From NCBI GenBank assembly GCA_030295235.1, contig AP026136.1, positions 1,054,001-1,118,000 on the forward strand: a DNA stretch of 64,000 bases. Direction: 5' to 3'. The DNA is from Fistulifera solaris (Eukaryota > Bacillariophyta > Bacillariophyceae > Naviculales > Stauroneidaceae). The position numbers and the translations under genes were made by a program. Within the stretch, counting starts at the first letter, position 1. Each line of letters opens with the position of its first letter. The notes under the pieces were generated by a model. That model was not told where the DNA came from, made no database searches, and saw only the letters and a program-made list of their open reading frames with translations. Below, piece by piece: positions 32,147-41,417 of the stretch.

Positions 32147-33364
32147 CTATTCGTTTGTATCAAACATGAGCCTCTCGTACTCTTGCAAAAGTTGGTTGAG
32201 CGTATCGTGACATGTGTAGCTTCTTGCAACAGGATTGCAAACATCCAATTCGTGTACCTTTTTTCGTACTGCAGGTTGTTTTTTAACGGATGATCCAGGT
32301 CCCAAAGCGGAGGTATGGCGAGTGCTTCTTTGTCCGACGGATGTCGAAATAGGTTGAAATAACGAAGTGGCCCCCGCCTCCGAAATCGCACGCCGGGGTG
32401 AACGACGATTACAGCCGACCCCCATCACGGCTTGTTGCGACGTTGGTCTTGTGATTACAGGTCCACGCAAAACGGTACTTTCTTTAAAGAAGGATTCTCT
32501 TGGGGATTGCCGACTCTGATCACTAACTAGTAAGGGCGATTTTACGTAGCCTTGTGGTTGAAATGGACAACTCTGGACTGCATGGTCACTTTTTGATAAA
32601 AAGAGTGCCCTATCACTCTGTTGCTGACGAGATGACGTTGCATGAGTTGGGAGCCTTTGTTCGGAGGTGTATCGCCTTGCGCCTCGAGTATTTGGCATTG
32701 ATCGGCAATCCGGTGGAAGATAGCCCATATTTGCCCTTGCAATACCTCTTCGTGATTGAGGTTGAAATATAGAAAAGGCCGTAGGATTGTTTGCGGCAAC
32801 AAGGGCTATATCTTGCTCAACATTAGTTTCGATCCCCGTAACGCTCGTAGGGGATCCTAATTTGCTCTCAGTATTTTTGTCGTTCACAATTGACTTTCTC
32901 AACGCCACATTGCCTTCGTTTTGGCAGATTTGCGAGTTGTAAATGTTGATTGTTTTCCGAATGGACTTAAAGTGTCTGCCAGTGGATTTAATGCCTATTC
33001 TTGCAGATTTAGAAGGGCTATCTACAGCAAACATCGATCGACATTCCGATGCCAGTGCCCTTCCATTGAGAGAATTCCATGACTCGTCACATTTCGTGGT
33101 AGACTCAGTGATGTCATCGTCGATATGAACTTTGTTTACTTTGCCAATTAGACCGGTAGACACACGAAGCGGGGGCGGCTTCAATATAGGTGTTGGTGAC
33201 GTCTTCATTGATGTGGATGTCGACTTAGCTCTATGCCGGCTGCCTAAAACTTTATTCAACAAGTTGTAAATGATTTTCTTTCGTTGTAATGAAAGATAGC
33301 ACCAAGCGCAAACAGCAAGCAGAATAAAAGGAACTAAATACTCCGTAATATTATTAACAAGCAA
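32147..33364 (-). CDS. Unknown single-pass membrane protein, member 2 of a tandem family
   Basis: A 405-residue single-exon protein. Residues ~5-25 are a hydrophobic segment (EYLVPFILLAVCAWCYLSL) followed by QRKK, so the long Ser/Arg-rich remainder should be cytosolic. The C-terminal half contains RRSPRRAISEAGATSLF, and the protein ends in TLNQLLQEYERLMFDTNE. Both resemble motifs in the flanking minus-strand genes (PRRVV and L-x-x-Y-E-[KR]-[IL]). No known domain is seen. Unlike its neighbours it has a membrane anchor. Confidence 0.65.
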   Translation of the reverse strand: MLVNNITEYLVPFILLAVCAWCYLSLQRKKIIYNLLNKVLGSRHRAKSTSTSMKTSPTPILKPPPLRVSTGLIGKVNKVHIDDDITESTTKCDESWNSLNGRALASECRSMFAVDSPSKSARIGIKSTGRHFKSIRKTINIYNSQICQNEGNVALRKSIVNDKNTESKLGSPTSVTGIETNVEQDIALVAANNPTAFSIFQPQSRRGIARANMGYLPPDCRSMPNTRGARRYTSEQRLPTHATSSRQQQSDRALFLSKSDHAVQSCPFQPQGYVKSPLLVSDQSRQSPRESFFKESTVLRGPVITRPTSQQAVMGVGCNRRSPRRAISEAGATSLFQPISTSVGQRSTRHTSALGPGSSVKKQPAVRKKVHELDVCNPVARSYTCHDTLNQLLQEYERLMFDTNE

Positions 33365-33986
33365 GGCGCCAAAGCGACAAACGCGACAAATGAGAAGAGC
33401 CGAGCGAGATCATTATAGATTTTCGTGTACTTTCGCTCGCATCACATTCGTCGAATGTTCACAGGAACAATTAAGCCAGACATCATATGCCCTACACTTT
33501 CTCATTGTTGAAGGGGATGGCTTAAATGAGAAAGGTACATACCATCCTACAAGACACAAGACACCGCCAAAATTCAAGGAGGCATCGGGCATCGATGCTC
33601 GGGATCGAATCGATGTGGATAAAGGATTGAGAATTGAGTTCAGTCGTCAGTCAATCGTCAGTCGTCACCTGTCTCGAATTCCGCTAGGGTTTTCAACCGA
33701 GAAAATGTTTGTTCCAAGCTCTTTTGCAGATCTACGAATGAAGATATCTACAAATATTCCAGCCAATAGTTCAACACAGAATAAGGAACAGAATGATTCG
33801 TTGCATGAGCGAACAAACGACTGGTCTAACTCGTGAAATAAAGCACACTTTTGACTCAGTACCAGGTAGGATAAAGACATATCAACCTGTTTTATAAAAT
33901 TACAGCACCTAAAGATATCTTTAATCACGGGAACGTCATATTTGTGAGCAAGCCATAGGACGTGGAGATGCATTTCCTGCGTTTCT

Positions 33987-34741
33987 TCAGTTAACTTCGA
34001 GTCCCTCGCCCGATATTTTATTGTATTCATCAATTATTTCCTGCACAGAAAGATCTCTGTGGCTATTTTGCATGAAGTTAGGAGCAACACGAGAAACTAC
34101 TCGTCGCGGCTGTGCAACGCCGGGAAGATTTATTTCTAACTGGAGCGACCGGCCGCTGCTATGGAGTAGACAAATTTTTCTTGACGGAGTCTGGTTGCAG
34201 GCTTTGCCTTGTAAAGATATGCAAGAGCTGGACTTTCTAACTGGTGTAAATGGAGGTTTGTTACTTCCGCTCTCTCCATTCCTTCTAGATCTGCTCGGTG
34301 TCGCAGCTCTTTGCTTCAGAGTTTGATTTGTTTCATCATCCGGCAATGTAGTAGAGGAGTCAACGCCCCCAGTCATCCCAAAAAGGAATTCCTACGAACT
34401 ACCATTCTGCGGCTTCCCTTCGACGGGGTCAGCGGTTGAGTTCGCCCTCCTGAATTGTTCTTGATTACCAACCGGGCACGGACAGTTTTGGATTCATTCT
34501 TGTCACGCCCCTCGTGCTTGTCTTGCAATGAGCAAGCTTGGATGGCGTCCTCAATTTGTCCAACCGGAACTCTGAGTGAGCGCGATTTTTGCAGGCGAAC
34601 GGCCTGTTGCTGCTGCTGCTGCTGCTCCTGTTGATTTGAATCGAGGGTCGAACAACTGCCTTGGAGGCAAAGGCTTTTCTTCGAAGAGTCGTCGACCTTC
34701 GCCGTCGACGAAGAATTGTTTGGCATTTGGATCAGTCGCAT
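33987..34741 (-). CDS. Small Ser/Arg-rich unknown protein, member 3 of a tandem family
   Basis: About 250 residues starting MRLIQMPNNSSSTAKVD. A Gln run (QQEQQQQQQQ) is coded by a CAG-type repeat near 34606-34637. GSRRMVVRRNSF passes at an A5 run (34380-34384) into GMTGGVDSSTTLPDDE; one more base would keep the frame. Later come VAQPRRVVSRVAPNFM and the end segment VQEIIDEYNKISGEGL. These correspond to the PRRVV and L-x-x-Y-E-K motifs of the two downstream genes. The function is unknown. Confidence 0.55.
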
Positions 34742-35700
34742 GGCAATGAAGCAATCAAAGTAACAGAGATCACAGCATAAACAGTTGCTTGATAAGAGAA
34801 AGTGAGAGCTGAAAAGATGTCTTCTGTCGTCTTTTCACTGGTTCAATGAGCTGAATCTACTCGTATTTCTTTATTTTAGGAGTGAATAGCCGGGGTAATT
34901 ATTTTGTCGTAGACATGTTCTTTCGAATTATTTTGTCGCGTCATACGCCGAGCCCTCAACGAGAGACTATATGCTAATGTGTAGTATTCTACGGATAGCG
35001 GAGTATCTTTCATCTTTTACTATTGACCATTGACTAAGTAACGGTTTTATACCTTATGTTGTTCGAAAGAGTCTTTGTGTCTTTGTCCAAAAGCCAAAAG
35101 CGCCTTAAACCTTAAACCATAAACGTCCGGATGATGTTCTGTGTTCTCCAGTTCTCCACTTCAATGTGATGTGTATTGCTGTATTGCTCATTGCTCGGTT
35201 GTCGGTTGTGTCTTCTTCGCATCAAATAGGGTACCTGGTAGGGTAGGGGTAGGGGGTAGGCATACTTCACGCTTCTGCTCTTTACTCTTTACTTCTCTTC
35301 CAAGAACGAAGAATATAAAATACGTACACCTTACACAGTGCTGAAGTTCCCGTGACTATACTTCTCTTCCAAGAACGAAGAATATAAAATACGTACACCT
35401 TACACAGTGCTGAAGTTCCCGTGACTATAACGTGAGCAAAGATGACTAACCTGTAACCTTGATTAGAGTTGACGATGATTAGTTTGGCGATTGGCGATTG
35501 GTGACTGACTGTAAGGCGCACGTTATACCTGGGAGCTTGGCGGAAACTGCTCACTCCGAGCGGTTTCAGAATTTCGACCTTGTATGTCGTACCGTTATAC
35601 ACCCAATTAAAAAGGAACTTCTTTTCGGCGATAATTGTTTACTCTCAGCGCGCGGAACGGTTATATTACTTAGCAGTTGAAACGTGTTAAAAGTTTATTA
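34742..35700. other. Intergenic, repeat-rich, no gene seen
   Basis: About 960 bp between the tandem-family genes and the transposon-like unit. It contains a G-rich stretch at 35238-35260 (GTAGGGTAGGGGTAGGGGG) that could form a G-quadruplex, and an exact 2 x 69 bp tandem duplication listed separately. Open frames are short and arise from the duplication. Confidence 0.45.
35292..35429 (+). repeat. Exact tandem duplication, 2 x 69 bp
   Basis: Units 35292-35360 and 35361-35429 are identical over 69 bp, each starting CTTCTCTTCCAAGAACG and ending CCCGTGACTATA. Identity suggests a recent slippage or unequal-exchange event, or an assembly artefact. There is no coding potential. Confidence 0.95.
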
Positions 35701-35827
35701 GCTAGAGAGAGAAATCTCTCTATAGAGAGAGAAATCTCGCTTTAGAGAGATTTTTCTCACTATAGCGAGAGAAATCTCTCTATAGAGAGATTTTTCTCTC
35801 TATAGCGAGAAAAAATCTCTCTTCTCG
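35701..35827. repeat. Left palindromic repeat array
   Basis: Six or so imperfect units of about 18-20 bp of the form AGAGAGAAATCTCTCTATAG. Each is nearly self-complementary, and spacers vary (CTATAG, GCTTTAG, CACTATAGCG). Transcripts or single strands of this array would fold into stacked hairpins. Confidence 0.85.
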
Positions 35828-35998
35828 AAATGCACGTGTGTCCAAATAAATATTTCAATTAAGGTTAAACTTGATCCGTCAATTCATTTTTCTCCAATCA
35901 AGAATCATCCAATGAACAAACACAAAAACAAAAAGACTTCGGAGTTGTACACACTCTTCTATTTAATGAACTACAATTCGTCCTCGAATATCTACTCA

Positions 35999-37263
35999 TC
36001 AATCAACCTCTTCAACAGGCTCATCGGGGCTGAGCTTTGGAAAGACGAATAGCACGTTTGCAGGCCGAGTGCCATTCTTGGCTCTGTGTGCTGGTTTACG
36101 ACGATCCAATTTCAACTTCACTTTTGTTTTTACTGTTACAGGCCCGCTTTTGATCCGTGGCTCATCTTGGACAAAGTTTGTCGTCTCCATGCTGACTGAA
36201 GAGTCTGGCGAGTTTCCGCGGTCTGGGGCTGCTTCGTTTTCCATCAGCAATAATGTGCCGCTATTCTCAACAAGCCCGTCATCGTCTACTGGGGCCATTT
36301 CAAGCTGAAGCATCCGATTGCTTGCCCGTTCAAACTGTTGCATGTCATGATCCACTGCGCTCTCGAGCCGCAAGATGGCCTGTTGTTCGTCAGCGAGCTG
36401 TGACTGCAGAAGCCGTAATCGTTCACTAATCCAGCCTTGTTTAATCTCCAGTGCATCTCGGTTGCATCTCAGTTCATTGAAAGCGTGCTAGAAACATTCC
36501 ACTCATACTCGTCCAACATGGCTTTCTCTTCAAGCTTCAGGACCGCATGCTGTTGTCCAGCCGCATGTGCATGAAGCTGCTGCAGTTTTTCCCGGCCTTG
36601 TTTCAGCTGCATCTCTAATCCTTTCAGTCGCTCATTCTGCTCAAGAACTCGATTCTTTTGATTGTGAAGCTCGCGTTCATTGTAGTTGACGCTGTCTTGA
36701 GGGAGCAACACTGCACCTTGCTTGTCAGTCAGCTGTGCATTGAGAAGCTGCAATTCGCCTTGTTTGTTTGCTTTCTTGATTTCAAGAGCATTGACATCTT
36801 CAGTCAACACACGAAGGTGCTCGGCTTTTTCTCGCTTCTTCTGGTTGCTGAGAGTAACAAGTCGCTCGAGCAACATTTTCTCTTGCTCTTTCACTCGAAT
36901 CTGTTCTTCGACGGCTTGAAGATGCGCTTGATCTAGACGGAGGCTTTCCGTGGATTCAACGGAATATTGCTCGAGCTTGATACGGTCGTGCTCAACCTGC
37001 TGAAGGCTTTTCAGAATCTGATCGCGTTTGAGATGGACATCTTTGTCTTGGCACTGAACTTCTTCCAGTTTTGTGAACAAGCCCGACTTTGCCTGCTCCT
37101 GTTGTTTGAGGAGATGCCGTGGGTGGTCATCTTCTTCCTTAAGGTCCTGTGTGTTGCTTGCCATGCTTGCCGCGAACGTCAAGAGTAGAAGGCGGATCAA
37201 TTCGCTTGTATGATCGAATTGATGCTCGATGATAGTATGATAAATCTGTAGTAACATAGACAA
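35999..37263 (-). CDS. Long coiled-coil accessory protein of the transposon unit
   Basis: An almost uninterrupted coiled coil of about 400 residues. It starts at 37263 or at MASNTQDLKEEDDHPRH. Segments such as LDQAHLQAVEEQIRVKEQEK and LELQLKQ-type heptads run to about 36485, where one frame change leads into ALEIKQGWISERLRLLQ and a disordered acidic tail ending SPDEPVEEVD. No enzymatic motif is visible. It lies head to tail behind the interrupted minus-strand gene at 37284-38678, so the two may be cotranscribed. Its role in transposition, perhaps assembly of a protein-DNA complex, is inference. Confidence 0.5.
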
Positions 37264-37283
37264 GTCAAAATTGAAGAATTAGC

Positions 37284-38678
37284 TTAGTTGGTAGACATAG
37301 TATCATCGCTGCTGTCGTCGTCTGAGTTACCTTCTTCGTCACTCAATTCCAAGTCTAATTCTTGCTCACGTTCCGCGTTCGACTTCAAAGTTTCTTCCGG
37401 CAAAGAGCTTCTTGTTCACCCAACAACTGGCCAGTAGTTTCTTCTCCGCCCGACTTGCGTGGCCGAGCGCTTCTTTTGCTTCGGGTCTTTGCTAGTGTTA
37501 TGGATTTTCATCATACGCTTCATCCGCTCTGCCAATTCATCTAGCTTATCCTTTTTAGCAGGAGTTGAAGTTTTCTCAAAAGAGTCATCAATCTGCACTC
37601 GCCACATCACGTAGATAACGGTCCACTTCATCTTCTTGAACTTGGTAGGCAACACGTGCTGAATCGCCGTCAGCTCGCTTCCATGGATCTTACTCTGCCC
37701 ATCTGAGGAACCGGCGATCATCAAACACACAGCACTTGTGATTCAAATTGAGCTGGACGGTGCGAGTTTGAAGTACGGGGGTTTCACGGCTTTGTGGCAA
37801 AGGTCTGTGTCATCGCCATAGCCTCGCCGAAGTACATGTCGGTCGCTTGCCCATACTTGTCCTCGTCCCGTTCAACGTCGGCCATGATATCAGGATTCAT
37901 GTAGAAATATGCCGGTGCCGTCGGAATGGTAAGGCTAATGCTCATACCATCCGGTGCCAGCCGTGCAGAATACTTCCCAATGTCGTTTGGATCGAGAACA
38001 GGCAAGCGCCAAATCAAACGCTTTCGCAACCCCCTTCTTCCGAGTCATGTGCACAAACGGAGTAGCTATCCCGAGGATGCTTTCCGGATACAAGCGGTTT
38101 TGGAACACATCGACCTCAATCTCAACTACGTCGTCAAAAAGCAATGACGCCATGTTCTCAGTCGCCTTTGCAAATGATCGAGGCAACGAGCTTGTTTTTC
38201 TGCGCTGCAGGTGAAGACTCCAATGCAATCAAAGTGTCTTGATCACTGGAGGAGGATGAAGACTGGCTTGAGGGACTGTCTGGACTGGTGTCTGAATTGT
38301 CTCGATCTGTAGAAGGGCGGATACCAGCTTTCTCTAGCACTGACTGGTAATCTTCAATCGAAAGTAATCTCCACTTGGCTGTAATGTGTTAGAAGGAGCT
38401 TTGAAAACAAGAAGAATAGTAGGAAACCATACCTTTTGAATTTTGTTTTCCACTTGGCGTTTTCCTCTTTCGCCTCACGCCGTAAAGTCGACTCTTGGAC
38501 TTGATGAGATTTCCCAACTTGAAGCGGGGCTCTCGGCTCAAATCTTTCGTAAAGCCTCCGGCTTGTTCGATGTCGCGAAGAAGCTCGTTGAGTATTGGCT
38601 CTGGAAGTCCGAACGAAGAGAGAGAGCGCTGGCTTGTTTTGTTGATGCAGATCTAGTTGCAGAGGATGATTTCTTCAT
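37284..38678 (-). pseudogene. Interrupted accessory gene of the transposon unit (diatom-specific family)
   Basis: Protein-like pieces in several frames, all minus strand and in a consistent order. Exon 1 starts MKKSSSATRSASTK and includes LPEPILNELLRDIEQAGGF and LIKSKSRLYGVRRKRK. A GT-AG intron lies at about 38381-38432. Next come WRLLSIEDYQSVLEKAGI, a Ser-rich linker, LLFDDVVEIEVDVFQNRL, IWRLPVLDPNDIGKYSARL and KKMKWTVIYVMWRVQIDD, with an acidic tail ending DDSSDDTMSTN. I recall a multicopy family of this layout in diatom genomes, function unknown. About six frame changes are needed over 1.4 kb, several times the rate in nearby host genes, so I read it as decaying. Confidence 0.55.
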
Positions 38679-39240
38679 CTCCGCAAAAATAATGCGTTCT
38701 GAGTTCTGAATCTGGTTGATCTGGGCCTCTTTTGGACAACGATGTACGATGTATCATGTATCCTTGATGTTCAGGGTTTTCTGTTCTCTCAAACTTCGCA
38801 AGTCGCAAGAATCCTAAAAACGTCCGCTTTATTTTAATTTTGTATTGCCCTAATGCCTAGTTGCGTAAGAACAGAAGCCGCTATCGTATGAAGTGTAGCA
38901 AATTCGTTTTCTAGATATGCCAGGTTCCTAATATATCGAGTTACTGTTTCATCCTAAATCACGAATTCCTAAATGAGTGTCTTGGGGCAATAATAATTGC
39001 TCGGTAAAAAGTGACAAACGACAACGACAAAACACAAAACACACGTTGATCAAAAACCAAAAACATTATCATTGTTTAAGTTTCCTTCAAGCAACTTTCA
39101 CTTTTCAGCTTTTGTTGCATTGATTCTGATGATTCTGATCGAAGAAACTTTGAAGGCTGACAATCTGTGTGACTAAATCAACAAAACCTACCCGGGGCCC
39201 GCTTTGCTTCTTGTTCTTTCAACGCTCTTTTCTGGCTACA

Positions 39241-40261
39241 ATGGCCTTTCTCTTTACACCCAAGGAGATGATGGTGAAAGGCCTTCTCTTGATACCCAGC
39301 TATGATGTCAGTCGCATTAAAAAGCTCTGTCAAAACACCAAGCTGAAAGACTTTAAGCATTGGTATGGAGCAACGCCGGAAGTTAGCAGCGCAATTTGGA
39401 AAGATCTCCAAACGTGTGACAATGTCTCGAATCGAATCAATCCACGAAAGGTAAGTTCCTTGCACTCGATCACAATAAAAACACCATACCTCTAAACCTT
39501 TACATGGATAGGCTCGTGTGGAATACTTTTTCATGTCTTTACATTTCTTGAGAAAGTATCCCACAGGTGAAGAACAAGCGAAGTTGTTCAACATCAATCG
39601 AGAGACGGTGTCGACTTGGACATGGTTCTTTCTCGAAAAGATCGCAGTCTTGGAGAGCCAGAAGATTGTTTGGCCGAAAGAGTGGGAAAAAGAGCGGTAC
39701 GCTGCTGCAAGGAAGAAAGGGAAAGACCAGCAAGATGTCTATGCTGTTAGCTTCGGATGTTCGGTCGATGGAACTCATGGTCGTATCCACGAACCGTCAG
39801 TGGGAGAGCCGCAGTCAAAGAACCCAATCTACTTCTCGCACAAATCTCATGGACCTGCCTTTGCTTACGAATTTGCAATAGATATTTTCCAAGATCGTCT
39901 TGTTTGGATGAATGGGCCTTTTCCTGCGTCTACCCCCGATAGAGAAATCTTCAAAAATGGTTTGATGAAAATGATACCCGATGGTATGCGTGTTGTGGCA
40001 GATAGCGGATACTCGGGAGAGAAATTGAAGCATATTATTAGTGGCCCAAATCCCCGTGACAGCAAAAAGTTGCGTAAATTCAAGTCGCGAGCAAGGTCGC
40101 GTCAGGAAGATTTCAATGCGCGTCTCAAGAACTACAAGATTTGTGCCGAAACGTTTCGCCATGATCGATACCGTAAAAAGAGACACAAGGCATCGTGGAC
40201 AGCTGTAGCTATTATATGCCAGTATCGAATTGAGCATGAAAAAACGTTTTGGAGTGTTTAA
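39241..40261 (+). CDS. DDE transposase, PHIS superfamily (Harbinger/IS5-like)
   Basis: Two exons, 39241-39450 and 39512-40261, with a 61-nt GT-AG intron; the joined frame is open for 319 residues. A helix-turn-helix-like segment (EEQAKLFNINRETVSTW) precedes the RNase H-like core. Catalytic residues: Asp in GCSVDGTHGRIHEP, Asp in RVVADSGYSGEKL, and Glu in SRQEDFNARLKNYK, followed by FRHDRYRKKRHK. The D-G-T-H and N-A-R-L-K blocks are those of DDE_Tnp_4-type enzymes. The triad and the reading frame look complete, so it could be functional. It lies between divergent and convergent minus-strand accessory genes inside the repeat-bounded unit. The ATG at 39241 is chosen because the upstream in-frame codon is GTG. 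Confidence 0.85.
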
Positions 40262-40327
40262 AGAAAGATAGAAGAACTAAAGTTTTCAATGCTGAACATT
40301 GAGCAAACCACTATTTATACATTGTAT

Positions 40328-40867
40328 CTACTTCTTAGATTTCTTACTCTTCTTCAACTTCTTTGATTTAAGATAAGCTATGAAGAGCTCGCGACGTTTC
40401 TCTTGCCCGATATGCTGGCGAAACGTACTGCGATCGAAAACTTGGTACGCCAAATTGCTCAGGTAAAGCTTCTTAAAACCCAACGATTCGTCAAGCTTGG
40501 CTCTCACATCACAACGAAGCAATCGTTGAGCTTCAGATCCATCCCAAACAGGCTTTCCACGCCTATCAATTACTTGCTTGGGGAACACGGTACGATCCCG
40601 ACGAAGAGCATCTTCGTCCGCGGCCGCAGAGGCATACAGTTCGAGATGCTCCTTCCGAAGTCTTTTGAGGTTGGGAGAGAAGTTCTTGAAAGCAAACTGC
40701 TGAAAAAGTTCCCGCCGATCAGAAAGATTGTAGACCTCTTCCGCTGACATTTTGGTTGAGTCAATAGGCACGTGGCCGCTCACAAGATCATTGACAAGCT
40801 GCTTCTTCGCTTTGGACTTTATCCAGAGGTTTCCTTCCTTATCCTTTGGTCCCTCCCTTTTGGCCAT
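40328..40867 (-). CDS. Small basic accessory protein of the transposon unit (diatom multicopy family)
   Basis: A complete 179-residue frame ending convergently 66 bp from the transposase stop. Recognisable blocks are KAKKQLVNDLVSGHVP, then EEVYNLSDRRELFQQFAFKN, RGKPVWDGSEAQRLLRCDV, FKKLYLSNLAYQVFDRSTF and RQHIGQEKRRELFIAYL. The tail is Lys-rich. I recall many copies of this W-x-G-S-x-A-Q-x-L-L family in diatom genomes, without known function. Its position beside an intact transposase inside the repeat-bounded unit suggests that it travels with the element, perhaps as a DNA-binding partner; that is inference. Confidence 0.75.
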   Translation of the reverse strand: MAKREGPKDKEGNLWIKSKAKKQLVNDLVSGHVPIDSTKMSAEEVYNLSDRRELFQQFAFKNFSPNLKRLRKEHLELYASAAADEDALRRDRTVFPKQVIDRRGKPVWDGSEAQRLLRCDVRAKLDESLGFKKLYLSNLAYQVFDRSTFRQHIGQEKRRELFIAYLKSKKLKKSKKSKK

Positions 40868-41090
40868 TTTTCGATGCAGACCTTTTAAAAGAAATTCCGG
40901 CTGATATCAAATTACTCTTTGTTGAATGGAAACAATCTTCTTATTTCAATGGACTTGTCAAGAAGAACAAATACGGAGTATAATGTGTTTTGAGTGCGAC
41001 GAGTTTTCGTCGAGTTCGTTAAACATTGAAAAGCCTTAATTAAAAAGCGTCATATTTTCTGTTGAGGTTCGTGGCGTACTCATTTGCGCT

Positions 41091-41146
41091 AGAGAGAGAA
41101 ATCTCACTTTAGAGAGAGAAATCTCACTATAGAGAGAAATCTCTCT
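41091..41146. repeat. Right palindromic repeat array
   Basis: Three units of AGAGAGAAATCTC(AC or TC)T joined by TATAG or TTTAG, opening with the same GCTAGAGAGAGAAATCTC as the left array. Shorter than the left array (about 56 against 127 bp). Confidence 0.8.
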
Positions 41147-41417
41147 ATGGCAACAAGCAAAATTACATAGGGAATAAGGTGATTTACTATTATTGTATAA
41201 AACGTGAACTAGAACCGGATGCTGGTTGATACAGTTGTGTACTAAATTGATTCTTTTGTGTGATGACATGTCATATAGACTAAAAGTGTAAAGATCTTGT
41301 CACGGAGAGACTTCCGACAAGCACCCTGGTACATTTTCATCATTCGATCTTGCTAAAAAACGCTTGTAATTACATTGTATGTTGGAAGGTAATAATTGTT
41401 GATTCATAAATAAAAAA

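Larger units (their letters stand above)
35701..41146. mobile_element. PHIS-type (Harbinger/IS5-like) DNA transposon unit, about 5.4 kb
   Basis: A cluster of four genes is bracketed by arrays of the same palindromic AGAGAGAAATCTC repeat (35701-35827 and 41091-41146). Both arrays begin with GCTAGAGAGAGAAATCTC, which fits long, internally repetitive ends. Inside are an intact DDE transposase (plus strand), an intact small accessory gene (minus) and two interrupted minus-strand accessory genes. I could not fix the exact termini or a target-site duplication. The call rests on the transposase plus the flanking arrays; that all four genes belong to one mobile unit is inference. Confidence 0.6.

Noticed and set aside
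33390-33836. A 148-codon plus-strand frame
   Set aside because: No recognisable composition or motif and it lies in the 5' flank of a minus-strand gene.
35292-35429. Possible CRISPR-like repeat
   Set aside because: Only two contiguous units with no spacer, in a eukaryotic context; it is a simple tandem duplication.
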